Assembly: GCA_937958815.1 (NCBI GenBank)
Contig: CALGMR010000002.1
Location: 1-64,000 of the forward strand
Direction: 5' to 3'
Source of the DNA: an uncultured Rhizobiaceae group bacterium
GTDB taxonomy: Bacteria; Pseudomonadota; Alphaproteobacteria; Rhizobiales; Rhizobiaceae
DNA: 64,000 nt
A model generated the notes under the pieces. It made no database searches. It was not told the DNA's origin and was given only the letters and a program-made list of their open reading frames with translations. The translations under genes and the position numbers were made by a program. Numbering within the stretch: the first letter of the stretch is position 1; every line of letters begins with the position of its first letter. Below, piece by piece: positions 27,702 through 36,180 of the stretch.

Positions 27702-29140
27702 GACAAGAGATCTTTCAAACGCAAGAGGGCGATTTTCTCAACCTGCAAACAGGCCGTGCTGAATTCCGTGTCGCGGTCATTGTTTATCCGCGTCTTAAAC
27801 GCTTCCAGAATGTGCGCTTTTGTCAGCCCCTTCACGGCGATGATGAACGGAAATCCGAATTTCTCGGTGTATTGGCTGTTCAACGATGTGAACGTGGCGC
27901 GTTCTTCGTCGGTTAAAGAATGCAGACCCGCGCTGGCCTGTTCGTTGGTGGATTCCGCCGTCAGACGGTTTGCTGCAGCAAGCTTTCCCGCAAGGTCTGG
28001 GTGGGCGTTCAACACGCCGAGGCGTTGTTCGCTGCTTGCCAAACGAAACTGAATTTTCATGGCGTGATGCAAACCGTCTGCCGTGTCGTTGGCCGCGCCA
28101 AGGCCAGCATCATATGCGCGCTCTGCAATCCACGGCGAGTGTTCAAACACGCCGCCAAACTTTGAAACGAAGTCACTCTTGTTGGCCAAAGAAGGTCGCT
28201 CCTGTTCGGGGGCAGGTGGGTGAGTTGCGGCCCAATGGTCTGCAATGTCGATACGGCGCGCAAACCAGACATCATCGTGAGATTTTGCATAGTCAATGAA
28301 ACGCTTCAGCGCTGCTAATCGGCCCGGGCGTCCCACAAGACGGCAATGCAAACCGATGTTCATCATTTTGGCTTGGCCAGCCTGGCCTTCGGCATAAAGC
28401 GTGTCGAACGTGTCGCGCAAATAGGTTTCAAATTGATCACCAGAATTGAACCCTTGCGGCGTGGCAAAGCGCATGTCGTTGCAATCGAGCGTATAAGGAA
28501 TGATCAGCTGGTCGCGGTCTGCATGGCTGCGCCAATAGGGCAGGTCGTCGTCATAGGTGTCAGAGATGTAATCGAAACCACCTTCTTCAGAAACTAAATC
28601 AACCGTGTTTTCACTGCAGCGCCCGAGATACCAGCCGCGTGGGCGTTCTCCTGTGACAGCCGCGTGCAACGCGATTGTTTCGTCCAAACAGGCTTTTTCC
28701 GCATCGCGGGTGAAGTCTTTATATTCCACCCATTTCAAACCGTGGGACGCGATTTCCCAATCGGCGTCCAGCATGGCCTGCACTTGTTCGGGCGAACGCT
28801 GCAGGGCAGTGGCGACGCCATAAACGGTGACGGGAATGTGGTTCTCGGTGAACAGGCGATGCAAGCGCCAGAAGCCTGAGCGTGCGCCATATTCGTAGAT
28901 GGATTCCATGTTCCAATGGCGTTGGTTTGGCCACGACGCTGCGCCAACGATTTCAGACAAAAACGCTTCGGAACCTGCGTCCCCATGGAGCGTGCAATTC
29001 TCGCCACCTTCTTCATAATTGACCACGAATTGTACCGCGATTTTTGCGCTGCCCTTATCCGACCCTTTGCCGTTTGGGTTTGGCCAGCGGGGATCAGGCG
29101 TTTGTGGTCCGTAACCACGCATGTTTCGAGGGTAATGCAC
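27698..29140 (-). CDS. puuE: Bifunctional allantoinase (PuuE) / OHCU decarboxylase (UraD)
   Basis: A natural fusion of 480 residues. Residues 1 to about 315 are a polysaccharide-deacetylase-type allantoinase: VQFVVNYEEGGE, SHGLKWVEY and GWYLGRCSENT are PuuE landmarks. Residues 318-480 are OHCU decarboxylase: the catalytic-region motif NAHPDLAGK near 380 and SLNSQYTEKFGFPFI near 435. Together they turn OHCU into (S)-allantoin and then allantoate. The GTG at 29140 follows AAGGAAG and gives the family's usual MHYPRNMRGYG start. This fusion is known in rhizobia. It diverges from uraH. Confidence 0.92.
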   Translation of the reverse strand: MHYPRNMRGYGPQTPDPRWPNPNGKGSDKGSAKIAVQFVVNYEEGGENCTLHGDAGSEAFLSEIVGAASWPNQRHWNMESIYEYGARSGFWRLHRLFTENHIPVTVYGVATALQRSPEQVQAMLDADWEIASHGLKWVEYKDFTRDAEKACLDETIALHAAVTGERPRGWYLGRCSENTVDLVSEEGGFDYISDTYDDDLPYWRSHADRDQLIIPYTLDCNDMRFATPQGFNSGDQFETYLRDTFDTLYAEGQAGQAKMMNIGLHCRLVGRPGRLAALKRFIDYAKSHDDVWFARRIDIADHWAATHPPAPEQERPSLANKSDFVSKFGGVFEHSPWIAERAYDAGLGAANDTADGLHHAMKIQFRLASSEQRLGVLNAHPDLAGKLAAANRLTAESTNEQASAGLHSLTDEERATFTSLNSQYTEKFGFPFIIAVKGLTKAHILEAFKTRINNDRDTEFSTACLQVEKIALLRLKDLLS

Positions 29141-29299
29141 CGACAGCTTCCTTATGAGTTCTGCATTCCATGATATAGGCTAATGATCGTTGAGATATTC
29201 AAAATTTATTTGAAGAACTGAAAGTCATCTATGCCTATTGCTTGTGCGCTGCAAATATCATCTTAGAGTGCAGGTTCAAAATTGCATTTGGAGACGTTC

Positions 29300-29659
29300 A
29301 TGGCCGAGCAAGGTTTTCTCACGACCCACATTTTGGATACAGCCCGCGGTTGCCCCGCAGAAGGTGTGTCCATCGATCTCTACAAACTGGATGGTGAAGC
29401 CAGAACGCACATGACATCCACCATCACAAACGATGATGGCAGAACCAACAGCCCGATCATTCCAAAAGGGGAATTGGAGGTGGGAACCTACGAACTCGTG
29501 TTCAAAATCGGCGACTATTTCAAAGGCCACGCCCCAAAAAGCGACCACCCATTCATAGACGTCGTCCCCATCCGCTTCGGAATAGACGATGCCACCAGCC
29601 ACTACCACGTGCCACTATTGGCTTCACCGTTCAGCTTTTCGACTTATCGGGGGAGTTGA
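29300..29659 (+). CDS. uraH: 5-Hydroxyisourate hydrolase (transthyretin-like)
   Basis: Hydrolyses 5-hydroxyisourate, the product of urate hydroxylase, to OHCU. The 119-residue protein has the family's TTHILDTARGCPAEG start, the central strands, and the diagnostic C-terminal YRGS. GGAG sits seven bases before the ATG. A TTG at 29282 is not needed. It diverges from puuE across about 160 bases that should carry both promoters. Confidence 0.94.
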   Translation: MAEQGFLTTHILDTARGCPAEGVSIDLYKLDGEARTHMTSTITNDDGRTNSPIIPKGELEVGTYELVFKIGDYFKGHAPKSDHPFIDVVPIRFGIDDATSHYHVPLLASPFSFSTYRGS

Positions 29660-29750
29660 GAGGCCGCCTATGGGACGCTTCTACATGATGCCAAACGAGG
29701 TGGGCGAGCATCTTGATCATGTGCGATTTATTGAGGGGGGTTGAAGCGCA

Positions 29751-30452
29751 ATGAAGTGGTCGGATTTCATCCTACGCTCGGTGTTGGTCGTGTCTTTTGT
29801 CCTGTTTGTCACCACCTATTTCATTGAGCCTGTAGAAACGCGTTTTGCGTTTCCTGAAAACAAAGTTTGGAAGCATCGCCAGAACAATTCAGATTTGGCG
29901 TTGAAGAGTATTGCTGCTGGAGCAAATGGCATTGAAATTGACATAATGCTCGTGGACGGGAAGTTGCGGGTTGCCCATGACGAAGGCGAAATTCCAAGCT
30001 CTCAATCATTGGATGATTTCCTTTCGGCGCTTGCTCTTGAAAATGCAACGCCAAGTTTGTGGCTGGATATCAAGAACATTGGCTTCACCAATGAAGTTCA
30101 AATTCGCGGAATTTTGTTGGATGTGATTGATCGCTATAATTTGCAGGACAGATTGTTGGTTGAATCTCCCAACCCAATGCGCATGACGCGGCTGTGTCAG
30201 ACCATCATTCGGTGCTCCATATGGGTGCAAAATTCGGACAGTGTTGTTTCGCGCACCATGTATCGTATGTTCGTGCGAGGCTTTTCAAATATTGCCAATC
30301 TTTCAGCAATTTCAATAGATTATAGGCACCCGGAAACGGCTGAGTTGATTGTTCCCAAATCATTTCCCGTTCTGCTGTACACATTCCCAAGCCCTGACGA
30401 TCTTGTGGAATTTAAAGGCAATTCAAGATACAAAATCCTGCTCACTGATTGA
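29751..30452 (+). CDS. Membrane-anchored GDPD-like (PI-PLC-like fold) protein
   Basis: A 233-residue protein with one N-terminal hydrophobic segment (residues 8-26) acting as signal anchor. The soluble part resembles the glycerophosphodiester phosphodiesterase fold: KHRQNN has the first His, GIEIDIMLVDGKLRVAHD gives the Glu-x-Asp and His-Asp pairs of the active site, and LWLDIKN provides a further acid. It probably hydrolyses a phosphodiester on the periplasmic side, though the substrate is unknown. It sits inside the purine cluster, unrelated to it, between intact uraH and a uraH relic. A tiny 24-codon frame (29670-29744) between uraH and this gene is unlikely to be a gene. Confidence 0.7.
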   Translation: MKWSDFILRSVLVVSFVLFVTTYFIEPVETRFAFPENKVWKHRQNNSDLALKSIAAGANGIEIDIMLVDGKLRVAHDEGEIPSSQSLDDFLSALALENATPSLWLDIKNIGFTNEVQIRGILLDVIDRYNLQDRLLVESPNPMRMTRLCQTIIRCSIWVQNSDSVVSRTMYRMFVRGFSNIANLSAISIDYRHPETAELIVPKSFPVLLYTFPSPDDLVEFKGNSRYKILLTD

Positions 30453-30499
30453 GGGGAGAAAGTGTGGTGTGAGGGGCAAGTGATCACTCGTTTGCAGGC

Positions 30500-30598
30500 A
30501 TGATCACTTTCGGATTTGAAATAGACAAAGCCATCGAAGACGGCCAAGTGCCGTTTTTGACTTCGCCATTTAGCTTATCGACTGGTCGGGAAAGCAGA
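30500..30598 (+). pseudogene. Relic of a uraH 3' end
   Basis: Translation in the frame of 30500 gives FGFEIDKAIEDGQVPFLTSP followed by FSLSTGRES. The corresponding end of the intact HIU hydrolase 0.9 kb upstream is FGIDDATSHYHVPLLASPFS followed by FSTYRGS. Base-level similarity is also visible. The diagnostic YRG has become GRE, two to three codons are inserted, and nothing upstream of this segment resembles the rest of uraH. It is best read as a degraded partial copy left by duplication or by insertion of the GDPD-like gene into an older tandem. Confidence 0.6.
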
Positions 30599-30729
30599 AT
30601 GGCTGGTTCGAGCCATGACCCTAACTGCCATGTTACGCAGCCATACAGGATCCTCAAATTGGATTTCTTCTCATCTTGAAACATTTGATGCTACACAAAT
30701 GTTATTGAGCATGCATAGTTGGATTTGTA

Positions 30730-31302
30730 TTGGCCTTGATCAGAAAATTTGCAAAGATCGTAGTGATAGTTGCAATAGTCGTTTTAACACCTCCATTTCT
30801 GATAACTGGATTATGGATTTGGTCTGATTCAGACTTTCGCATGAAATCTGTGCTGCGCAACTTGATCAACAATGTCGCAGACGTTGATGAACTCTTATGC
30901 TTTGGACATCAATCTGGATTGTTGGAGGTATCCAACATTGCAATCTTCAAGTTGACGCCCCAATTTTCCATGCAACTTGATAGAAACGAAACAAGATTCC
31001 TGAACAACCATCAATTGCCTAGTTCCCATGCCGAATGGCTACAATCAAAGTGGGTCCTTGCCGGAGAAGACTTCGATCAAGTCACCCGAGATGGGAAAAA
31101 AGCGTGCCGTGCAGTTCATTTTATGACGGAAGGGAATGTCAAAAATAATTGCGGGAAAGTTATTTCCAAATTGAAGAATGAAAGATCGTTTGTATCATTT
31201 ACTTATCCCAAAAACTGGGAAATTAGCGATTGTAATGATAGTTGTAGGGCATATTTGATTTTCCCAATCTCGAAACTAGCTGTTACGGCCACAATTGATT
31301 AA
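30730..31302 (+). CDS. Hypothetical membrane-anchored protein
   Basis: A frame of 190 codons with an N-terminal hydrophobic segment (residues 8-30) after a basic start, and a soluble, probably periplasmic remainder with several cysteines (near 57, 128, 140, 165 and 169). I recognise no family. Base composition is more AT-rich than the neighbouring purine genes and the start would be a TTG without a clear ribosome binding site. With the uraH relic just before it, this may be recently acquired DNA. Confidence 0.45.
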   Translation: MALIRKFAKIVVIVAIVVLTPPFLITGLWIWSDSDFRMKSVLRNLINNVADVDELLCFGHQSGLLEVSNIAIFKLTPQFSMQLDRNETRFLNNHQLPSSHAEWLQSKWVLAGEDFDQVTRDGKKACRAVHFMTEGNVKNNCGKVISKLKNERSFVSFTYPKNWEISDCNDSCRAYLIFPISKLAVTATID

Positions 31303-31430
31303 CCCGACACTTAACAATTGAGCGGCGCTGCAGTTTCACAGGGTCTGGATCCTAATCGCCACAACTAGCGGAGGTCTCAAAAGTCCGCATTCCTGTCATT
31401 TGCTCTGTTCTCACCATCAGTCCCAACCCT

Positions 31431-32327
31431 CTACCTCAACCGCGCCTTACACCCATCAACCATGTGCTCAATCAACAGCCGCGTTTTCGGGTCTTGCAAG
31501 CGTTTGTGGGGGAAGATGCAGGAGAAGGGGATTGATGTTGGGGGAGTGTCTTTGAGGATTTCCACCAGCTGGCCGCTGGCCAATGCGTCTTCTACTTCGA
31601 ACCGTGTTTTGTTGACGATGCCACAGCCTTCCAGCGCCCATGCGGTCAGAACGTCGCCATCGTCGGATTCCATGGGGCTGTTGAGATTGTGGCGGATGTT
31701 TTTGCCGTCGATCTGCAACGTCCAGTAAAATTCTTCCAAACCCGGGAAACGCAGCAGCAGGCATTGGTGGTTGTGCAGGTCTGCGCCATCTTTCGGCATA
31801 CCGTGTTTTGCAATGTAGTCGGGCGAGGCGCACAGAAGGCGTTCGAAATTGTGCAGCGATCGCACGCGCATTTCTGAATCTGGCAATTGCCCCAAAACGA
31901 AGGCAGCGTTCAGCCCTTCGTTGGTGATGTCAATTTTGCGGTCGGTGAGCCGCAGCCGGACATTCACATCAGGGTATTTCGCTTTGAATGACGGGACGAG
32001 AGGAGCGATGATTTTTTTGCCAATGCCCAAGGGGGCTGCGATGAACACTGACCCTTTCGGGCTTGATGTGACTTCCGCAATACCACCTTCCACTTCTTCG
32101 ATTGTGTCCAGAATTTTCGTCGCGCCTTTGTAAAACAGGTCACCATGTTCCGTTGGTTTCAAACTGCGGGTTGTGCGGTTGAACAGGCGCACGCCGAGGT
32201 GCTTTTCCAATTCGGAAATGCGGCTGCTGGCCACCGCCGCCGAAATGCGCAAATCACGCCCTGCGGCCGACATGTTTCCAAGATCATAAACGCGTATGAA
32301 AGTGCGAAGGTTGGCAACGTAAGGCAT
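31431..32327 (-). CDS. LysR family transcriptional regulator, divergent from urate hydroxylase
   Basis: A 298-residue LysR regulator. The N-terminal helix-turn-helix covers about residues 4-62 (LRTFIRVYDLGNMSAAGRDL, then SRISELEKHLGVRLFNRTTR). The effector domain follows from about residue 90. The ATG at 32327 has AGGAA just upstream and is preferred over 32342. It is transcribed away from puuD, 131 bases apart, the usual arrangement for a LysR activator of the divergent gene, so it probably responds to urate or a breakdown product. Confidence 0.88.
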   Translation of the reverse strand: MPYVANLRTFIRVYDLGNMSAAGRDLRISAAVASSRISELEKHLGVRLFNRTTRSLKPTEHGDLFYKGATKILDTIEEVEGGIAEVTSSPKGSVFIAAPLGIGKKIIAPLVPSFKAKYPDVNVRLRLTDRKIDITNEGLNAAFVLGQLPDSEMRVRSLHNFERLLCASPDYIAKHGMPKDGADLHNHQCLLLRFPGLEEFYWTLQIDGKNIRHNLNSPMESDDGDVLTAWALEGCGIVNKTRFEVEDALASGQLVEILKDTPPTSIPFSCIFPHKRLQDPKTRLLIEHMVDGCKARLR

Positions 32328-32458
32328 GGGGTTTCCTATCATTGCCTTGAAAAATTTGAAAGTGCTTGGAATTTATCGGCATTATTGTTGAATTTCAGAT
32401 TTGGCAATGTCGGAAACGTTGCGTAAGGACACGCCCAGAACGCTTTCGGGAGCAGGCT

Positions 32459-33688
32459 ATGTATTACGATTATGCAGTGATGTGGGATTGGCTCGGCTTT
32501 GCTGTGCGTTGGTTGCACGTCATCACGGCCATGGCCTGGATAGGCGCAAGCTTTTACTTCATCGCGCTCGACCTCTCCCTAAAACCTGCTGATGACATGC
32601 CCGAAGGCGCTTATGGAGAAGAGTGGGAGGTCCACGGTGGCGGGTTTTACCACACAACCAAATATCTGGTCGCGCCTGCGCGCCTGCCTGAACATTTGAC
32701 GTGGCACAAATGGCAAAGCTATTCCACATGGCTGTCGGGTGCTGCATTGCTGGCAATCATGTATTGGGCAGGGGCGGAGCTCTATCTCATTGACCGCGCC
32801 AAAGCAGACTTGCAGGTCTGGCAAGCCATTGCGATTTCAGCAGGGTCTTTGGCCATTGGCTGGGTGATTTATGATTTCCTCTGCAAGAGCAAATTCATCG
32901 GCGGCAACACGAATGGTTTGATGGTGTTGCTGTTCTTTCTGCTTGTGGCCATGGCTTGGGGCTATAATGAGGTGTTCACGGGCAGGGCAGCGCTCCTACA
33001 TTTAGGCGCCTTCACTGCCACCATTATGACGGCCAATGTTTTCTTTATCATTATGCCCAACCAACGCATCGTGGTGGCTGATCTGAAAGCTGGGCGTTCG
33101 CCGGACCCGAAATATGGAGTCATCGCCAAGCAGCGCTCCACCCACAACAACTATCTGACACTTCCAGTCTTGTTCCTGATGTTGTCGAACCACTATCCGC
33201 TGGCATTTGCGACAGAATACAATTGGATCATTGCTGCACTGGTGTTCTTGATGGGTGTCACCATCCGCCACTACTTCAACACGATGCATTCCACGGGCAA
33301 GGGGCCGTCTTGGACCTGGCTGGTTACGGCTCTGTTGTTTGTCATTGCAGCGTGGTTGTCTACAAACCCTTCAATGGACTCTGGCGAAGCCAATGCCTCA
33401 CCGCGCCAACAACAGTTCATTTCAGCCAAGGGTTTTCAGCAAGCGGTGGAGACGGTGCAGGGGCGCTGTTCCATGTGCCACGCCAAAGAGCCTGTGTGGG
33501 AAGGTATAATTGTGCCGCCCAAAGGCGTGGTGCTGGAAGAGGATGTGGACATTGCAAAATATGCACGTGAGATTTACATCCAAGCTGGCCGAAGCCACGC
33601 CATGCCGCCAGGCAATCTTTCCAACATCACTGCCGAGGAGCGTCAGGTGTTGGTGAAATGGTATGAAGGTGCTGAGTCTAGCAAATGA
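32459..33688 (+). CDS. puuD: Membrane-bound urate hydroxylase PuuD with C-terminal cytochrome c domain
   Basis: Oxidises urate to 5-hydroxyisourate and passes electrons to the respiratory chain. The 409-residue protein has an N-terminal eight-helix membrane domain (DUF989/PuuD type), beginning WDWLGFAVRWLHVITAMAWI with conserved histidines. A C-terminal cytochrome c follows: haem motif Cys337-Ser-Met-Cys340-His341 and probable axial Met382 in SHAMPPGN. The ATG at 32459 is preceded by GGGAG. It provides the entry point for UraH, UraD and PuuE encoded alongside. Confidence 0.93.
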   Translation: MYYDYAVMWDWLGFAVRWLHVITAMAWIGASFYFIALDLSLKPADDMPEGAYGEEWEVHGGGFYHTTKYLVAPARLPEHLTWHKWQSYSTWLSGAALLAIMYWAGAELYLIDRAKADLQVWQAIAISAGSLAIGWVIYDFLCKSKFIGGNTNGLMVLLFFLLVAMAWGYNEVFTGRAALLHLGAFTATIMTANVFFIIMPNQRIVVADLKAGRSPDPKYGVIAKQRSTHNNYLTLPVLFLMLSNHYPLAFATEYNWIIAALVFLMGVTIRHYFNTMHSTGKGPSWTWLVTALLFVIAAWLSTNPSMDSGEANASPRQQQFISAKGFQQAVETVQGRCSMCHAKEPVWEGIIVPPKGVVLEEDVDIAKYAREIYIQAGRSHAMPPGNLSNITAEERQVLVKWYEGAESSK

Positions 33689-33788
33689 GTCGCAGCGCTG
33701 ACTGTCGGTCAATGTAGCCTTTTCAATTGCAAGTGTTCTGCTGTACAGCAGTCAAACTAGATGCATCGCACTCGACGGAAACCCAATT

Positions 33789-34595
33789 GTGTCACTTCAT
33801 GACGAAATAACAAACGCGTTTGGTCGCAGTTGGCAGGCGTTGCTGTGCGTGTTTCGTCATGGACTTCGTGCACCACGACCAAAATTGGTGTCCTATAAAG
33901 TGGTCCCGATAAACGGTACGACTGTATTGTTTTTCACATCTTTGTTGGTTTTTGTTGCGGCTGGGTTCGTGGTGTTTGACGATGATGTGGCGCGCTATAC
34001 GTTGACTCATAAAGCGGAGAAAACATCAGTCTATCAGTTTTTTCGCGCAACAACGGATATCGGAACGAGTGGTTGGTTTTTGGTGACAACAGCGCTGGTG
34101 GGCTTAGGGGTATCATTGCTGAACTTGAAAGCGATGGCACGGGCGCGCCGATGGTTTTGGGCCAACATTCATGCAGACATGAATTTCGCATTCTTTACTG
34201 TTGGCGTGACGGGCGTCCTGATCAGCCTCATCAAAAACACGATTGGTCGCGCGCGACCCAAGCACTTTGAAACACTCGGCCATTTAGAGTTTGATTTTGC
34301 TCGATTTCAAGCCGATTTTGCGAGCTTTCCTTCAGGGCATTCAACGACATTTGGCGCTTTGTGCATGGTGGGGTTTTTACTGTTGCCTCGAAAACTCTGG
34401 CCGTTTTGGTTGTTTCTTGGAGTGATGGGAGGGGTGAGCCGCATCATGGTGGGCGCGCATTATGCATCAGACGTAGCGGCCGGTCTTGCCTTCGGCTCAG
34501 TTTTGACTGCGATTTTTGCCCGTTGGCTTGCAAAGCGTGGTGTCATGTTTGTCGCGAACGATGATCTTTTCCCTTTGCGGAAGATTCGGTATTAA
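33789..34595 (+). CDS. PAP2 family phosphatase (lipid phosphatase-like)
   Basis: A 268-residue membrane phosphatase. The three PAP2 signature motifs are present: KNTIGRARP, PSGH, and SRIMVGAHYASD, together with about five or six transmembrane segments. Members dephosphorylate undecaprenyl pyrophosphate, phosphatidate or lipid A. The start is a GTG at 33789; no good ribosome binding site is seen. It is a single gene between puuD and the aap operon. Confidence 0.88.
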   Translation: MSLHDEITNAFGRSWQALLCVFRHGLRAPRPKLVSYKVVPINGTTVLFFTSLLVFVAAGFVVFDDDVARYTLTHKAEKTSVYQFFRATTDIGTSGWFLVTTALVGLGVSLLNLKAMARARRWFWANIHADMNFAFFTVGVTGVLISLIKNTIGRARPKHFETLGHLEFDFARFQADFASFPSGHSTTFGALCMVGFLLLPRKLWPFWLFLGVMGGVSRIMVGAHYASDVAAGLAFGSVLTAIFARWLAKRGVMFVANDDLFPLRKIRY

Positions 34596-34762
34596 GCCGT
34601 CGCGAGCCTTGAGCATTTTTCTGAGTGGAAAGTTTTTGCTCAACTTTTGTGCGCACAGCACCAAATGCGACATTCAATTGTCCAAAAAACACGCATATTG
34701 TTTCCCACGTTAACCTTTCGTCATATATTTCGCCCAAAACGGTCAAAGTCCGTTAACTGCCC

Positions 34763-34791
34763 TTGACGTGCGGGGAAGAATGACTTGTTAT
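34763..34791 (+). promoter_or_regulatory. Probable sigma-70 type promoter of aapJ
   Basis: TTGACG (34763-34768) and TGTTAT (34786-34791) are separated by exactly 17 bases. Transcription would begin around 34797, giving a leader of about 210 bases before the aapJ ATG. Confidence 0.6.
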
Positions 34792-34796
34792 CGGCG

Positions 34797-35008
34797 ACGT
34801 CAAAAGGCTTCGCGGCCTTGGCTCGTCAAAAGGTCGAAAAGACCATGTTCTTTATGAACAAGCGAGCTGGACGTTTCAGGGAGAGGGCGAGGGGCTGGCC
34901 GAGAGATCGTTCAACCTACAAGCCCGTGTCTATGTTGCGTTAACGCGTCCTGCCTTTTTGATGAGACTTGAATATTTCTTATCATGGAACAGGAAAGGCT
35001 GCTTACCC
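34797..35008 (+). other. Long structured 5' leader of aapJ
   Basis: This 210-base stretch lies between the predicted start of transcription and aapJ. It contains three consecutive small hairpins: AAGGC/GCCTT (34804-34819), GGTC/GACC with a GAAAA loop (34832-34844) and TGTTC/GAACA (34846-34860). The nine-base word GTCAAAAGG occurs twice (34799-34807 and 34825-34833). A purine-rich segment (34880-34912) follows. It matches no riboswitch I can name. It may be a site of small-RNA or attenuation control of amino acid uptake. The preceding bases 34596-34760 show nothing else. Confidence 0.4.
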
Positions 35009-36031
35009 ATGAAAACCAAACTTCTTACCCTAGCGCTCGGCGCTGCTGCTTTCGCAACAGTTTCAACAAGCGCATCTGCTGCAACACTTGACGATGTAAA
35101 AGCCAAAGGTTTCTTGCAGTGTGGTGTTTCTACTGGTGTTCCAGGATTCGCTTTCACTGACGATGCTGGTGATTGGCAGGGTTTTGATCCGGCTCTTTGC
35201 CGCGCGATGGCTGCTGCAATTTTCGGTGATCCAAAAGCTGTTAAGTTCACACCAACAACTGGTAAGACTCGCTTTACAGCGTTGGCTTCTGGTGAAGTGG
35301 ATGTTTTGGCACGTAACACAACTGAAACTTTCAGCCGTGACGTTGACCTTAAATTCACATTCGGCCCAGTGAACTACTATGATGGCCAAGGCTTCATGGT
35401 TCGTAAGTCTCTTGGAGTGACTTCTGCGAAGAACCTTTCTGGTGCAACAATCTGCATTCAGACTGGTACAACAACAGAGTTGAATCTTGCTGACTACTTT
35501 CGTGCAAACAACATGACTTATGAACCCGTTCCAATTGAAACAAACGCAGAAGCACAGGAAAAATACCTTGCGAATGCTTGTGACGTTTACACAACGGATG
35601 CTTCTGGTCTTGCTGCAACACGCGCTGCTTTCGAAAAGCCAGATGAGCATGTTCTTCTTCCAGAGATCGTATCTAAAGAGCCTCTCGCTCCTTTGACACG
35701 TCATGGTGACGACCAGTGGGCTGACATCCTTAAGTGGACTTTGAACGCTTTGATCAACGCTGAAGAGCTCGGTGTTACTGCTGCTAATGCAGATGACATG
35801 CTCGCAAACTCCAAAATCCCAGCTATCCGTCGTTTGCTCGGCGCTGAAGGCGATTTCGGTACAAAGCTTGGTCTCAGCAATGATTGGTCAATCAATGCGA
35901 TTAAAGCTGGCGGCAACTATGGCGAAATCTACGACAAGTACATTGGCCCAAAAACGGCTATTGGTCTTGAGCGTGGCTTGAACCAGTTGTGGAACAAAGG
36001 CGGCATTCTTTACGCTGCTCCACTTCGCTAA
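35009..36031 (+). CDS. aapJ: General L-amino acid ABC transporter substrate-binding protein AapJ
   Basis: Periplasmic receptor for a broad range of L-amino acids, 340 residues with a clear Sec signal (MKTKLLTLALGAAAFATV, then SASA). The mature part begins ATLDDVKAKGFLQCGVSTG, characteristic of AapJ, and PGFAFTDDAGDWQGFDPALC follows. The ATG at 35009 gives the signal peptide directly; the open frame extends to 34958 without need. Codon choice is strongly biased and a perfect terminator follows, which fits high expression of the receptor relative to the permeases. Confidence 0.94.
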   Translation: MKTKLLTLALGAAAFATVSTSASAATLDDVKAKGFLQCGVSTGVPGFAFTDDAGDWQGFDPALCRAMAAAIFGDPKAVKFTPTTGKTRFTALASGEVDVLARNTTETFSRDVDLKFTFGPVNYYDGQGFMVRKSLGVTSAKNLSGATICIQTGTTTELNLADYFRANNMTYEPVPIETNAEAQEKYLANACDVYTTDASGLAATRAAFEKPDEHVLLPEIVSKEPLAPLTRHGDDQWADILKWTLNALINAEELGVTAANADDMLANSKIPAIRRLLGAEGDFGTKLGLSNDWSINAIKAGGNYGEIYDKYIGPKTAIGLERGLNQLWNKGGILYAAPLR

Positions 36032-36044
36032 ATAAAACGGAAAG

Positions 36045-36078
36045 GGCGGCACCTGCATTAGGTGCCGCCTTTTTCTTT
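36045..36078 (+). terminator. Rho-independent terminator after aapJ
   Basis: A perfect 10-bp GC-rich stem (36045-36054 with 36060-36069) with loop GCATT is followed by TTTTTCTTT. Placed between aapJ and aapQ, it likely lets receptor mRNA exceed permease mRNA. Confidence 0.92.
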
Positions 36079-36180
36079 CGTGTTTTCGATTGTTGAAAAC
36101 ACTTGGGCAGACGCTGGCGAATTTTTTTTAGAGCGACTGGCTGAAACGTATTTTAGAGCATTCCACCAGATGGACCTCAT

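Noticed and set aside
29670-29744. 24-codon frame between uraH and the GDPD-like gene.
   Set aside because: Too short, no family likeness, and it lies in a region that shows signs of rearrangement.
34797-35008. Possible glutamine (glnA-type) riboswitch before aapJ, because CGTTCAACC occurs at about 34908.
   Set aside because: The second conserved element (GGACGGAAGTAGG-like) is absent downstream, and the segment does not form the expected three-way pairing.
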